Below, piece by piece: positions 9,371-18,764 of a DNA stretch of 64,000 nt (position 1 is the first letter of the stretch; the number at the start of each line of letters is the position of its first letter). Under the pieces are notes generated by a model that had not been told where the DNA came from, did no database searches, and saw nothing but the letters and a program-made list of their open reading frames with translations. Location of the stretch: the NCBI RefSeq assembly GCF_001280515.1, contig NZ_LBIQ01000014.1, forward strand, positions 1 through 64,000. Reading direction: 5' to 3'. Position numbers and translations under genes: made by a program. This DNA comes from Mangrovimonas sp. ST2L15 (GTDB taxonomy: Bacteria > Bacteroidota > Bacteroidia > Flavobacteriales > Flavobacteriaceae).

Positions 9371-9399
9371 AAAAAATCCCTAGAATTAGGGATTTTTTA
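9371..9399 (-). terminator. Bidirectional intrinsic terminator
   Basis: Inverted repeat AAAAATCCCTA / TTAGGGATTTTT with a short loop and A/T runs on both sides. It sits 28 bases beyond the stop of the small exported protein gene at 9427 and would end that minus-strand transcript. Confidence 0.8.
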
Positions 9400-9426
9400 G
9401 ATATCTATTGATGTAATTATATTATT

Positions 9427-9876
9427 CTAAAATCTGTTAAATTCATTATAGGTATGTAATGATTTTAATGTTTGCTCATAATACAAAATCGCAGCAATTA
9501 AATTGCTCTTATCTGAATATGGCAAAATTTTAGTTTGAAATTCAATCGTGTTTTCAAAATAATCATTGGCCGCTTTGATATTGTCTTCAAGTGCTTTTCT
9601 ATGATCTTTGGTATTTGGGATTCCCAAAGCCTCAATAGTTACTCCTGGCTTATTTGTAAAAGCAATATTAGGTAATACTTTTACAATGACTTCTATACGT
9701 TCAATGTACAGTTCCAACAATTTTCCTTTATTAAATTGTTGCAATTCTTCTTTATCATGATATTTCGCAATGGAAACATTTTGATTGATAATCGTTTGAT
9801 CTTTGTCCTTTTGGGCAAATCCAACGGTCGTAGTTAAGATTAATAAAACGCAGATTAGGGTCAGTTTTGTTTTCAT
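9427..9876 (-). CDS. Small exported protein of unknown function
   Basis: The frame stays open up to 9999, but the start at 9876 is preferred. It gives a clean signal peptide (MKTKLTLICVLLILTTTVGFAQ, cleavage near residue 22), and a TAnnTTTG box at 9907-9914 lies inside the longer frame. The mature part is about 128 residues and mostly helical (LLELYIERIEVIVKVLPNI, NLIAAILYYEQTLKSL), with no motif I recognise. It is probably periplasmic and transcribed alone between a promoter-like box and a terminator. Confidence 0.7.
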   Translation of the reverse strand: MKTKLTLICVLLILTTTVGFAQKDKDQTIINQNVSIAKYHDKEELQQFNKGKLLELYIERIEVIVKVLPNIAFTNKPGVTIEALGIPNTKDHRKALEDNIKAANDYFENTIEFQTKILPYSDKSNLIAAILYYEQTLKSLHTYNEFNRF

Positions 9877-9906
9877 ATCCTTAATTTCAGATTCATACTT
9901 ATGAAG

Positions 9907-9914
9907 CAAATCTA
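9907..9914 (-). promoter_or_regulatory. Bacteroidota-type promoter -7 box
   Basis: The minus strand reads TAGATTTG, with TTG 19 bases upstream. The predicted start of transcription is near 9901, about 25 bases before the ATG at 9876. This supports the shorter start for the small exported protein. Confidence 0.65.
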
Positions 9915-9995
9915 AATAAATAATTCGAAGAAACAACAAAATAATCCGATAAAATGCATAAAAATATATATAAGTAGGTTTAATATTACATAATA

Positions 9996-10799
9996 TCAAT
10001 TCTTATTTTGTTTTAGTCGTAAAAAAAGATTGTAGTAATTTTTATCGATTATTTCATAATCATTTTTTAAAAGCAATTCTATAGGACTTAAATTGTCTGA
10101 AGAATGAAGATGCTCCATAATCACGTATTTTGGAAATAGATTTCTATCAGCGGAATCATAAAAGTGCTTTATAACTTTATACTCAAAGCCTTCGATGTCT
10201 ATTTTCATGCATGAAATTTTGGTGATTTTTGATTGATCAAGAATATCTATCAAACTCTTACATTTTATTTTAACGGTATTTTCTCCTTCATAAGCAAATG
10301 AGCAACCAGATCTATTACCTGTAGTATTAATACTTAATGATAATGTTTCACTTTTATCGCTAACGCCTAAATTAATAGCATCAATATTGTTTATTTCATT
10401 TAATGAAATGTTTTTCTTCAGTTTTTTGAAATTGTAAGGTTCTGCTTCAATGGCAACGACCTTACCTTCATCACCAATTAAATTGGAGGCTATCAAGGAG
10501 TAAGCTCCAATATTGGCACCTATATCAATAAAGCAGTCTCCATTTTGAAGTATTTCTTTTAGGAAATTGAATTCTTTCCTTTCATATAATTGAGGGTAAA
10601 AAAACAAAGCACCATCAACATTCTCGTAAGGTTCTAGCAGCATTTTAAAACCATTCACTTTTTGAAGATATTTTTCTTTTTTTCTTCTGCTAGTTCTAAA
10701 ATACATTTTTTTAAAACCTCGGTTTACAATTCCGGTTACTGAGGGAATATTAGGCAAGCTATTTCCTAGAGATTTATAGATATAAAGTTCTTTATTCAT
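9996..10799 (-). CDS. FkbM family SAM-dependent methyltransferase
   Basis: The 267-residue protein shows the FkbM methyltransferase pattern. The glycine-rich SAM loop is FIDIGANIGAYSLIAS, followed by the acidic strand VVAIEAEPYNFKKL. The later motif ISCMKIDIEGFEYKVIKHF carries the conserved KIDIEGFE. Members methylate hydroxyl groups on sugars or natural products, often on cell-surface glycans. The first 70 residues are basic and unrelated to the domain. No glycan genes lie beside it, so the substrate is unknown. It is transcribed away from ppk1 across a 181-base gap. Confidence 0.85.
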   Translation of the reverse strand: MNKELYIYKSLGNSLPNIPSVTGIVNRGFKKMYFRTSRRKKEKYLQKVNGFKMLLEPYENVDGALFFYPQLYERKEFNFLKEILQNGDCFIDIGANIGAYSLIASNLIGDEGKVVAIEAEPYNFKKLKKNISLNEINNIDAINLGVSDKSETLSLSINTTGNRSGCSFAYEGENTVKIKCKSLIDILDQSKITKISCMKIDIEGFEYKVIKHFYDSADRNLFPKYVIMEHLHSSDNLSPIELLLKNDYEIIDKNYYNLFLRLKQNKN

Positions 10800-10954
10800 G
10801 ACTACTTATTCTTAAAGAGGTATATAATGTATTGATTTTTAGTTGATAACAGGAATTAGTTTCGTTGAAGTGTAATAGATTATGGTTTAATTGACTATTA
10901 TTTAATAAATTTTTAAATCTTTAATTGCGGTGATGCCATTTAATCTTAATAAAA

Positions 10955-10962
10955 TATATTTG
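10955..10962 (+). promoter_or_regulatory. Promoter -7 box for ppk1
   Basis: The sequence TATATTTG matches TAnnTTTG and lies 18 bases before the ppk1 ATG. It predicts a 5' UTR of about a dozen bases. A TTG at 10925-10927 is somewhat farther away than the usual -33 spacing. Confidence 0.6.
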
Positions 10963-10980
10963 TAGGACAAGGAAAACTTC

Positions 10981-13041
10981 ATGACTAAGAACGAAAAACA
11001 AAACCAATACATAAATCGAGAAATAAGTTGGCTGCAGTTTAATGCCAGAGTCCTTCAAGAAGCAAATGATGAATCTGTTCCATTAATAGAACGCCTTCGT
11101 TTTTTAGGAATATTCTCCAATAATTTGGATGAATTTTTTAAAGTTAGATATGCAACGGTTAAGCGTATCGTGGAAGCTGGAAAGACTGGAAAAAGTGAGT
11201 TGGGAGGAATCAGAGCTACCCAACTATTAGAAGAAATAACTCAAGTAGTTATAGATCAGCAGAGTGAAAGTCTTGAAATTTTAAGTAAAATAAGATTAGA
11301 CCTGGAAAAGGAAAATATTTTTCTGATTAATGAAACTCAAATTCTTCCAGATCAAATAGAGTTTTTAAGAAACTATTTTTTAGAAAAAGTAAGTCCGGCA
11401 CTTGTAACCATTATTTTAAGTGAGGACGTGGGCTTACCAAATTTAAAGGATAGTGCTGCTTATTTAGCAGTTAAAATGACCTATAAAGATAAAAGTAATC
11501 GATTTGGTCTTATTGAAATTTCAAAACAAATGGATCGTTTTGTGGTCCTTCCCAAGAAGGAAGGAAAAAATTTCATTATCATGGTCGATGACTTATTGCG
11601 ATTTTTCCTAGATGATATATTCAATATTTTTAGTTATGAGGAAATAACAGCTCATATGATTAAAATCACAAGGGATGGAGAGTTGGATTTGGATAGTGAT
11701 TTGAGTAAAAGCTTCATTGAGAAAATTTCCGATAGTGTTAAACATCGCTCCATTGGGGACCCTGTAAGATTTGTTTATGACAAGACCATAGAAAAGGATA
11801 CACTGCAGTTTTTATTGAATAAAATGGGTATTGATAATCACGATAGTATTATTCCTGGTGGACGATATCATAATAGGAGGGATTACATGGGATTTCCTAG
11901 TCTGGGAAGAAATGATCTTTTATACAATAAAATTGAACCTTTAAGAGTAAAAAAATTAAGCTTGGAGGAAAGTATTTTTAAAAGTATCGCTCAAAAAGAT
12001 TATTTGGTTTACACTCCTTATCATACCTTTTCTTATGTGGTGAAATTTTTACGGGAAGCTGCTTTAGATCCAACTGTAAAGACTATTAAAATCACTATAT
12101 ATAGATTAGCCCAAATATCTCACGTAGCCAGTTCTTTAATCAATGCTGCTAAAAATGGAAAGAAGGTGACTGTTTCTATTGAAATTCAAGCCCGTTTTGA
12201 TGAACAGAACAACATTGATTATGCCGAACAAATGGAAAATGAAGGTGTGAATCTCATTTTTGGTGTTCAAGGATTGAAAGTTCACAGTAAAATGTGTGTC
12301 ATAGAGCGCGAAGAAAATGAAAAATTGGTGCGTTACGGTTTTATAAGTACAGGAAACTTTAATGAATCTACGGCTAAGATTTACACAGATTTTACTTTGT
12401 TTACTGCCAATCAAAAGGTTTTAAAGGATATTAATAAAGTGTTTAACTTTTTTGAAATCAATTATAAAATCTACAGATATAAGCATATTATAACCTCACC
12501 ACATTACACCGAGAAAGCATTTTACAAACTCATTGATAATGAAATTAATAATGTAAAAGAAGGGAAACCAGCATACATACGAGTCAAAATCAACAGTTTG
12601 TCAAGCTATAAAATGGTTGATAAACTTTATGACGCAAGTAGGGCTGGAGTAAAAATACAAATGATAGTAAGAGGCATTTGTTGTTTGATTCCTGGAATTG
12701 AAGGAATGAGTGAAAATATTGAAGTTATTAGTATTGTAGACAAATTTTTGGAGCACTCCAGATTGTATATGTTTTGCAATAATAATGAACCGAAAGTGTA
12801 TATTTCCTCTGCAGATTGGATGACTAGAAATATTGAAAATAGGGTAGAAGTTACCTGTCCTATTTATGATGAATCAATTAAGAAAGAATTGATTGAAACT
12901 TTTGATATCTGTTGGAGCGATAATGTGAAGGCCAGGTTACTTAATATTGAGCAGAAAAATGAATACAAGAGAAATAGTCTGCCAAAAGTAAGGGCCCAGT
13001 TTGCAACTTATGAATACTACTATAACAAATTAAACGGTTAG
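10981..13041 (+). CDS. ppk1: Polyphosphate kinase 1
   Basis: The 686 residues match the family length. The enzyme reversibly makes inorganic polyphosphate from the terminal phosphate of ATP. The N-domain opens with YINREISWLQFNARVLQEA and FLGIFSNNLDEFFKVRYATV. The autophosphorylated histidine is His435 in LKVHSKMCVI, and the second essential histidine is His592 in LEHSRLYMF; both fall at the numbering known for the E. coli enzyme. The exopolyphosphatase gene follows after a single base, giving a polyphosphate synthesis and breakdown operon. A short basic tail at the C-terminus is the only non-core part. Confidence 0.97.
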   Translation: MTKNEKQNQYINREISWLQFNARVLQEANDESVPLIERLRFLGIFSNNLDEFFKVRYATVKRIVEAGKTGKSELGGIRATQLLEEITQVVIDQQSESLEILSKIRLDLEKENIFLINETQILPDQIEFLRNYFLEKVSPALVTIILSEDVGLPNLKDSAAYLAVKMTYKDKSNRFGLIEISKQMDRFVVLPKKEGKNFIIMVDDLLRFFLDDIFNIFSYEEITAHMIKITRDGELDLDSDLSKSFIEKISDSVKHRSIGDPVRFVYDKTIEKDTLQFLLNKMGIDNHDSIIPGGRYHNRRDYMGFPSLGRNDLLYNKIEPLRVKKLSLEESIFKSIAQKDYLVYTPYHTFSYVVKFLREAALDPTVKTIKITIYRLAQISHVASSLINAAKNGKKVTVSIEIQARFDEQNNIDYAEQMENEGVNLIFGVQGLKVHSKMCVIEREENEKLVRYGFISTGNFNESTAKIYTDFTLFTANQKVLKDINKVFNFFEINYKIYRYKHIITSPHYTEKAFYKLIDNEINNVKEGKPAYIRVKINSLSSYKMVDKLYDASRAGVKIQMIVRGICCLIPGIEGMSENIEVISIVDKFLEHSRLYMFCNNNEPKVYISSADWMTRNIENRVEVTCPIYDESIKKELIETFDICWSDNVKARLLNIEQKNEYKRNSLPKVRAQFATYEYYYNKLNG

Positions 13042-13042
13042 T

Positions 13043-13954
13043 ATGTTATCGATCAAAAAATATGCAGCTATTGATATCGGATCAAATGCCGTACGGCTGC
13101 TCATTGCCAATATCATTGAAGAAAAGGATAAAGAACCTAGATTTAGAAAGAGTTCTTTGGTAAGGGTACCTATTCGTTTGGGAGCAGATGTATTTCTTAA
13201 TCAGGAGATTTCAGAGTATAACAAGAATCGGATGGCCGATACGATGTTGGCTTTTAATCTTATTATGAAGTCCCATAATGTGGTCAAGTATAAAGCCTGT
13301 GCTACTTCTGCTATGAGGGAAGCCAATAATGGCGAGGAAGTGGTCGATTTAGTCCTTAAGAATTCAGGTGTTCAAATTGATATCATAGATGGGGAAGAAG
13401 AGGCGGCAATTATTGCGGCAACAGACTTACATTCCTTTTTGGATGACACTAAAACTTACCTTTATGTAGATGTTGGAGGAGGAAGTACGGAATTCACAGT
13501 TATTCACCTGGGTAAAAATGTGGCATCAAGGTCTTTTAAGGTGGGAACTGTTAGACTTTTAAATGATATTGTCAACAAGGAAACCTGGGATGAACTTCAA
13601 CTTTGGATTAAAGAAAACACCAAGGAATATGAAAAGGTGGATTTGGTAGGTTCTGGAGGGAACATCAATAAAATATTCAAACTGTCTGGAAAGCGAATGG
13701 GTAAACCTTTGACCTATTTCTATTTGACATCTTTCTATAATATGCTTCACACGTATTCCTATGAGCAGCGTATAACGGAGTTGGACTTAAATCAAGACCG
13801 GGCCGATGTGATTATTCCCGCTACAAGAATTTACCTATCGGCAATGAAATGGAGTGGGGCTAAGGATATCTATGTTCCTAAGATTGGTTTGGCCGATGGT
13901 ATCGTGAAAAGTATCTATTTTGATACGGTTTCAAGCCATACACAGTTAAAATAA
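13043..13954 (+). CDS. ppx: Ppx/GppA family exopolyphosphatase
   Basis: The 303-residue protein carries the sugar-kinase/Hsp70/actin-fold phosphate motifs of the Ppx/GppA family: AAIDIGSNAVRLLIANI near the N-terminus, then ATSAMREANNG, the catalytic glutamate region IDIIDGEEEAAII, and YVDVGGGSTEFTVI. It is the short form (about 300 residues), without the C-terminal HD-like domain of E. coli Ppx. The expected role is release of phosphate from polyphosphate or hydrolysis of pppGpp; the two cannot be told apart from sequence. It begins one base after the ppk1 stop and so is co-transcribed with it. Confidence 0.92.
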   Translation: MLSIKKYAAIDIGSNAVRLLIANIIEEKDKEPRFRKSSLVRVPIRLGADVFLNQEISEYNKNRMADTMLAFNLIMKSHNVVKYKACATSAMREANNGEEVVDLVLKNSGVQIDIIDGEEEAAIIAATDLHSFLDDTKTYLYVDVGGGSTEFTVIHLGKNVASRSFKVGTVRLLNDIVNKETWDELQLWIKENTKEYEKVDLVGSGGNINKIFKLSGKRMGKPLTYFYLTSFYNMLHTYSYEQRITELDLNQDRADVIIPATRIYLSAMKWSGAKDIYVPKIGLADGIVKSIYFDTVSSHTQLK

Positions 13955-14036
13955 TACCATTCATCTTTTTAATTATTTTCGCTTTCAGGAATTCATATAT
14001 ATTCGTGTAGATAAACCCAACTACTTTGAAAAATAA

Positions 14037-14570
14037 ATGATTATGAAGAAACAACTACTTTTTTTAGGTTTCATTTTTTGTGTGACTTTGTCCTTTTCCC
14101 AAATAGGAATGTATGGTGTTAGAGCAGGTATTAATGTGTCTAATATGGATTTTGAACCAGATGCTACCTTTTCCAATCAACATAGAAATGGTTTTGCTAT
14201 TGGATTTTTTGGTGAATACCTATTAGGAGATGCTATAGCATTAGCACCTGAAATTCAATTTTCAGCAGAAGGAGCTAAATCCAGAGATTTAAGAATTGAT
14301 TACATTCAAGCACCTATTTTATTTAAATTCTTTTTAGCGGACAGATTTGCAATTAGTGCTGGTCCTATGGTCGGCCTTAAGGTACATGAGTATGAAGATG
14401 GATTCAAAAATATGGCGTTTTCAGCAGCAGGTGGTCTTGAATTTAAAGTAACAGAAATGTTCTTTATTGATGCCCGCTACCATTATGGTATTTTAAATGT
14501 TTTAGATGACGATTTACCTATGGAAGCCAAAAATGCCAGCTTTCAATTTGGTGTAGGAATTAAAATTTAA
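14037..14570 (+). CDS. PorT-like outer membrane beta-barrel protein
   Basis: The 177-residue protein has a signal peptide (ending LSFSQ, about residue 21) and a small outer-membrane barrel: GVRAGINVSNMDF, FAIGFFGEYLLGDAIALAPEIQFSAEG, LRIDYIQAPILFKFFLADRFAISAGPMVG. This is the outer-membrane beta-barrel family common in Bacteroidota. ATG codons lie at 14037 and 14043; the second gives a more typical signal peptide (MKKQLLFLG). It is probably monocistronic: 82 bases separate it from ppx and a terminator follows. The function is unknown. Confidence 0.82.
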   Translation: MIMKKQLLFLGFIFCVTLSFSQIGMYGVRAGINVSNMDFEPDATFSNQHRNGFAIGFFGEYLLGDAIALAPEIQFSAEGAKSRDLRIDYIQAPILFKFFLADRFAISAGPMVGLKVHEYEDGFKNMAFSAAGGLEFKVTEMFFIDARYHYGILNVLDDDLPMEAKNASFQFGVGIKI

Positions 14571-14602
14571 CTTAACTAACAACACAAATATTTACGATTA
14601 GG

Positions 14603-14632
14603 CCTCCTTTATATTTTAAAGGAGGTTTTTTA
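14603..14632 (+). terminator. Intrinsic terminator
   Basis: The hairpin CCTCCTTT / AAAGGAGG, with an A/T loop and a following T-run, lies between convergent genes. The T-run end overlaps the last codons of the minus-strand gene at 14630, so the structure serves the plus-strand barrel gene. Confidence 0.8.
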
Positions 14633-15786
14633 TTTCTTTATGAACTTTATGACTTTTTGAACCCCAGTATTATTATAAAACCTTATAAAATACATGCCAG
14701 AAGAAATGGCTTGTAGCTCTATTGTGTTACTTTTAAGCTCATTTGATGAGAGTAGTTTTTGACCATTTATATTAAAGATTTCATAACCTAATTTATTTAA
14801 AGAAACACCCTTTACAAAAAGTAAATCGCTTACTGGATTTTGAATTAAGGAAACACTAACATCCTTATTTTCATCACTAATTGACAATGGTTGCCTCGAC
14901 AAAACAATACTAAATACATCAGTGGGTGTTGTAGATTTACCTCCTGTAGAGTCTCCTGATGTTTTAGTTATAATCAATTCTTGAGAATCACCTTCTCCTG
15001 AAACTTGAAATTGATAACTTTCATAAGCAATACCATCATTATCTAAAGAAAGAATGTCGAATAAATAGTCCTCAAATAAATTTTGTTCAGCAGTTTCACA
15101 AGAATTTAGCTCTCCCGAATTATTATAATAACTATCTAAATCTAAAGAATTTGTGTTATTTGTCATTCTGTAAACACCTCCAAACGTATTACAAACTCCT
15201 TCACCAATAAAATTTATTCCGTATTCAGATTCACCATCTAGTGTAAATTCTATGAATGAGGATGAATTATAAGAATTCGTATAGACTTCATTGTTATAGG
15301 TGATTTGATTAATATACCAAACTCCTGGTAGCTCATTGGTTTCAGGTAGTGTTTTTGTATAAACGGCTTGATTACCATCTTCTCTGATAATGTATAAAAT
15401 GCTTTCTTCCCCTAGGCCTGAAATATCAAACGAGCTGCTTAAAAGTGTGCCAGTTTCAAGGTTATTGGGGCTGAGACAATTCCAAAATAAGGGATGTAAA
15501 AAAAAAAATCAGTTTCCAAGGTGAAATTGCAAATTCCTGCTAAAGCACTAAACTCGGAAATAAAATAATCACTACTAATATTATAACTTCCATTGAACCC
15601 ATTATCACAAGTTTCGCCCTGAAAAGTTCCATTCTCAAAGAACTGTATGGTGTTAATAGCATTAGGTATGGTACTATAGCGAGTTTCGCCTTCAAAGATT
15701 ATATGATCTAGATACCAATCTCCAACCAAGTTTTGGGAGAACATATTAAAGGGTATAAGGAGAAGGAATAAGTAGCTTGATTTCAT
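14630..15786 (-). pseudogene. Secreted T9SS type A protein with two similar domains, interrupted by a homopolymer frameshift
   Basis: Two frames make one gene. The N-terminal part (15786 down to about 15500) has a signal peptide (MKSSYLFLLLIPFNMFSQ) and a domain beginning VGDWYLDHIIFEGE. It meets a run of 11 T on the coding strand (plus-strand A-run 15498-15508), after which the reading frame ends quickly. Shifting frame there restores a continuous product: LSSSFDISGLGEESILYIIR, then a second similar domain (GVWYINQITYNNEVYTNS), and a type A sorting domain (SLIQNPVSDLLFVKG ... VQKVIKFIKK). With 12 or 9 T the frame would be whole, giving about 385 residues. Possible causes are slipped-strand phase variation, a real null allele, or a sequencing error in the homopolymer. 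The two domains resemble each other and suggest a lipocalin-like duplication. The function is unknown. Confidence 0.8.
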
Positions 15787-15829
15787 AGGATTAGAATTTG
15801 GTTCAAAGTAAATATACTAAAATCTCTAC

Positions 15830-16411
15830 TTATCCATGAATCGTTTCTTTTTTTCCAAGATCCTTCATGATATTGGCTTCATAATCTAAGAGTTCCTGCC
15901 ATTTTTTATCAACTACTTCTCGGTCACCATATTGTCTAGCAAATCCTAAAAACATGGTGTAATGATTTGCTTCGCTAACCATAAGTCTTCTATAAAACTC
16001 TGCCAATTCCTTGTCTTTTAATTCTTCTGACAAAAGTCTGAAGCGCTCACAACTTCTGGCCTCAATTAATGCGGCATAGAGCAGTCTATGTACCAATTGA
16101 TCGGTTCTGCTGCCGCCTTTAGGGAAAAACTTAAGTAAGGCAATCACGTAATCATCTTTACGGTCGCGACCTAGAGTCCAACCTCTATCAATGATTTTAT
16201 CATGAACCATTTTAAAATGGCTTATTTCCTCTTTGACCAAAGCAGTCATTTCTTGAACCAATTCAGTGTATTCAGGAAAACTAACAATAAGCGAAATGGC
16301 TGTACTTGTTGCTTTTTGCTCGCAGTAAGCGTGATCTGTCAAGATCTCTTCAATATTCTTTTCTACGATATTGACCCAGCGAGGGTCTGTGGGAAGTTTA
16401 AGGCCTAACAT
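15830..16411 (-). CDS. miaE: tRNA-(ms2io6A)-hydroxylase MiaE
   Basis: The 193-residue protein is a ferritin-like di-iron hydroxylase that hydroxylates the isopentenyl group of ms2i6A37 in tRNA. The iron-binding Glu and His residues are visible in order: CEQKATSTAISL, LVKEEISHFKMVHD, IEARSCERFRLL and VSEANHYTMFL. The start at 16411 (MLGLKLPTDPRW) is chosen over one 60 bases upstream because it matches the family N-terminus and falls one base after the stop of the preceding gene; the longer form would overlap that gene. It ends the dnaX-lipoprotein-miaE gene string. Confidence 0.93.
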   Translation of the reverse strand: MLGLKLPTDPRWVNIVEKNIEEILTDHAYCEQKATSTAISLIVSFPEYTELVQEMTALVKEEISHFKMVHDKIIDRGWTLGRDRKDDYVIALLKFFPKGGSRTDQLVHRLLYAALIEARSCERFRLLSEELKDKELAEFYRRLMVSEANHYTMFLGFARQYGDREVVDKKWQELLDYEANIMKDLGKKETIHG

Positions 16412-16412
16412 T

Positions 16413-16985
16413 TTAAATAATTTCTTCTGGTTCAACTTCAATAATTTGATAGGATCCATTTTCTTCAACAATCAAATTATAGAATAAACAAATATCAGAT
16501 TCAGGTCGACATAAATTCAATTCCAAAATGACCTTTTGATCGGTAGAATGTTCTTGATTGAGCCATGATCCTGATAATTGACTTGCTAATATTTCGGGTT
16601 TGTTTTCAGGAAAAAGTGCTATAAGTTCTAATTTATCCAAAGCTTTTTCAAAAATTAGCTCATCATTTTTAGCAACTTCTATGTGGGTGATTTGATCTCT
16701 ATAATAGTGTTTGTTTACAATGGAATCTGTTTCAAATTCGTTTAAAACTGCAGAATTCATATCTGTGTAATTTAAAATATGAACTCGAAATCCAGAAGCC
16801 ATAGTTGTATCTGTTTCAACTTGGTTATAACTTTCTGGAAAGTATTTAATGTTTTCTGAAAAAGAGTCGAGTAGTTTGTTTTCTTGTAATACTTCTTTGG
16901 GAGCTTTTTTCATGCGCTCCCTTCCATCACAATTAAAAAAAAGAATGGCTAGACAGAGAATGGCTAATTGAAACAAATATTTCAT
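16413..16985 (-). CDS. Putative lipoprotein of unknown function (DUF4738-like)
   Basis: The 190-residue protein starts with a hydrophobic signal followed by a cysteine (LFFNCDGRER, Cys19), so it is probably a lipoprotein, although asparagine before the cysteine is not ideal. The remainder is a small alpha/beta domain (GFRVHILNYTDMN ... YYRDQITHIEVAKNDELIFEK ... DICLFYNLIVEENGSYQIIE) that recalls DUF4738 proteins of Bacteroidota; this assignment is from memory and tentative. It lies 3 bases after dnaX and one base before miaE, so the three genes form an operon, but nothing in it suggests a link to replication or tRNA modification. Confidence 0.7.
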   Translation of the reverse strand: MKYLFQLAILCLAILFFNCDGRERMKKAPKEVLQENKLLDSFSENIKYFPESYNQVETDTTMASGFRVHILNYTDMNSAVLNEFETDSIVNKHYYRDQITHIEVAKNDELIFEKALDKLELIALFPENKPEILASQLSGSWLNQEHSTDQKVILELNLCRPESDICLFYNLIVEENGSYQIIEVEPEEII

Positions 16986-16988
16986 AAT

Positions 16989-18746
16989 CTAGATATCTAA
17001 ATCAAAGGTTTTTCTCAATACATCCAACATGGGGTTTTTCTCATTTAATTTTTCAAACTTTTCCCTTGTTGTAAACGCATACTGTTTTTCTATTTCCTCA
17101 TTTACCTCAATGGCTAAGTTAATAGAAAAATTATTTAATCGTTTTCTAATGAAGCTCATAAGGGGATATTGGCTTCTTTCTACTTCCACTTTATTGGTTT
17201 CATTAGGATAAGCCAAATGAATGGTTTGGTCTTTCAATTTGGGAGTATCAATAGACAAGATGGACGCCAAATTAAATTTCCCCTTCTTTTGTAGGTCTTC
17301 GACAAATTCATTCCAAACTTTAAGTAACTGTTCCTCAGTAAAATCATCCTTTGGCATGTCATCCATGCTGGGTTCAACTTCAATTTGTTTGAGACTATGT
17401 TCCTTTTTAGCTCTAATACTTTTTAAAGAGAGTCCTGATGTTACTTTTTTCGGGATGTTTATATTGACTTTGGGTATAGGTGTTTTAGGCACTTCCTCTT
17501 TATCTGCAAGCGAGGTAGAAAGATTTTGAGATACCTTTTCCTCTGTTTCTTTCGGGCTTTGAGGAGATGAAGCAGGAACTGTTTTGGGACTGGAAGCGGA
17601 AGTAGGTCTCTGAACTTTGATAGGTTCAATTCCCTTAGCTTTAAAATAGCTGGCTGGAATTATGTAGTTTTTGCTATTTTTTTTTTCTCCATCAAAAGTG
17701 ATGGAGGCAAGTTGCATTAAACATAATTCTACAAGCAGTCTTTGATTTTTACTGTTCTTGTATTTGAGATCACAGTCGTTGGCTAAATCAATGGCCTTGA
17801 TGAGAAAGTCCATAGAAGCCTTTTGGGCCTGTAAGAGATATTTTTCCTTGGTTTCGTCCCCAACTTCCAAAAGCTCAACGGTTGATTGATTTTTACAAAC
17901 CATTAAATCCCTAAAGTGACTAGCCAATCCGGTAATGAAATGTTGTCCTTCAAATCCTTTCGATAGAATTTGATTAAAATGAATCAACAATTCAGGTATA
18001 TTGTTTTCTAGGATTAGGTCTGTACTTTTAAAGTAAGTTTCATAGTCCAGGACATTTAAATTCTCTGTTACCGCTTGACGTGTTAGGCGTTTTCCAGAAA
18101 AACTAACCACACGATCAAAAATAGAAAGCGCATCTCTCATGGCCCCATCTGCTTTTTGAGCAATGATATGTAAAGCGTCATCTTCAGCTTCTATTCCTTG
18201 TTCTTCAGCAATATACTTCAGGTATTCTTTAGCATCCTTTACAGTAATTCGTTTAAAGTCAAAAATCTGACATCTGGATAGGATGGTAGGTATAATTTTA
18301 TGCTTTTCTGTAGTAGCTAAAATAAAGATGCAATGCTTTGGAGGTTCTTCCAAAGTTTTCAAAAAAGCATTAAATGCAGCTTGAGACAACATATGGACCT
18401 CATCGATGATATAGACTTTATACTTTCCAACTTGAGGAGGTATTCGTACTTGGTCGGTAAGATTTCTAATATCATCTACCGAGTTATTGGAAGCAGCATC
18501 CAGCTCAAAAATATTAAATGAAAAATCTTCACCTTCTTGTTCTGTCCCATCACTGTTAATCATTTTGGCTAGAATACGAGCACAACTGGTCTTACCTACT
18601 CCTCGTGGACCACAGAATAAAAGAGCTTGGGCCAAATGGTGGTTTTCAATGGCATTCAATAATGTATTGGTAATAGCTTGTTGCCCCACAACATCCTTAA
18701 AGGTTTGAGGCCTATATTTTCTAGCCGATACAACAAAATGTTCCAT
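16989..18746 (-). CDS. dnaX: DNA polymerase III subunit gamma/tau
   Basis: The 585-residue clamp-loader ATPase starts with SARKYRPQTFKDVVGQQAITNTLLNAI. Walker A is GPRGVGKTSCARILAK and Walker B is VYIIDEVHMLS; sensor 1 lies in IFILATTEKHKIIPTI. The four zinc-binding cysteines seen between Walker A and the LDAASN motif in E. coli are absent; the segment is short and acidic. I believe this is usual for the phylum. After about residue 370 comes a Pro/Ser/Lys-rich linker and a tau-like domain (about 475-585). A consensus -7 box lies just upstream at 18765-18772, divergent from the RNase P RNA gene. Confidence 0.96.
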   Translation of the reverse strand: MEHFVVSARKYRPQTFKDVVGQQAITNTLLNAIENHHLAQALLFCGPRGVGKTSCARILAKMINSDGTEQEGEDFSFNIFELDAASNNSVDDIRNLTDQVRIPPQVGKYKVYIIDEVHMLSQAAFNAFLKTLEEPPKHCIFILATTEKHKIIPTILSRCQIFDFKRITVKDAKEYLKYIAEEQGIEAEDDALHIIAQKADGAMRDALSIFDRVVSFSGKRLTRQAVTENLNVLDYETYFKSTDLILENNIPELLIHFNQILSKGFEGQHFITGLASHFRDLMVCKNQSTVELLEVGDETKEKYLLQAQKASMDFLIKAIDLANDCDLKYKNSKNQRLLVELCLMQLASITFDGEKKNSKNYIIPASYFKAKGIEPIKVQRPTSASSPKTVPASSPQSPKETEEKVSQNLSTSLADKEEVPKTPIPKVNINIPKKVTSGLSLKSIRAKKEHSLKQIEVEPSMDDMPKDDFTEEQLLKVWNEFVEDLQKKGKFNLASILSIDTPKLKDQTIHLAYPNETNKVEVERSQYPLMSFIRKRLNNFSINLAIEVNEEIEKQYAFTTREKFEKLNEKNPMLDVLRKTFDLDI

Positions 18747-18764
18747 TGAAAAATCTTAGATAAA

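Noticed and set aside
12136-12414. Minus-strand 92-codon frame
   Set aside because: It is a shadow across the catalytic domain of ppk1, including the His435 region.
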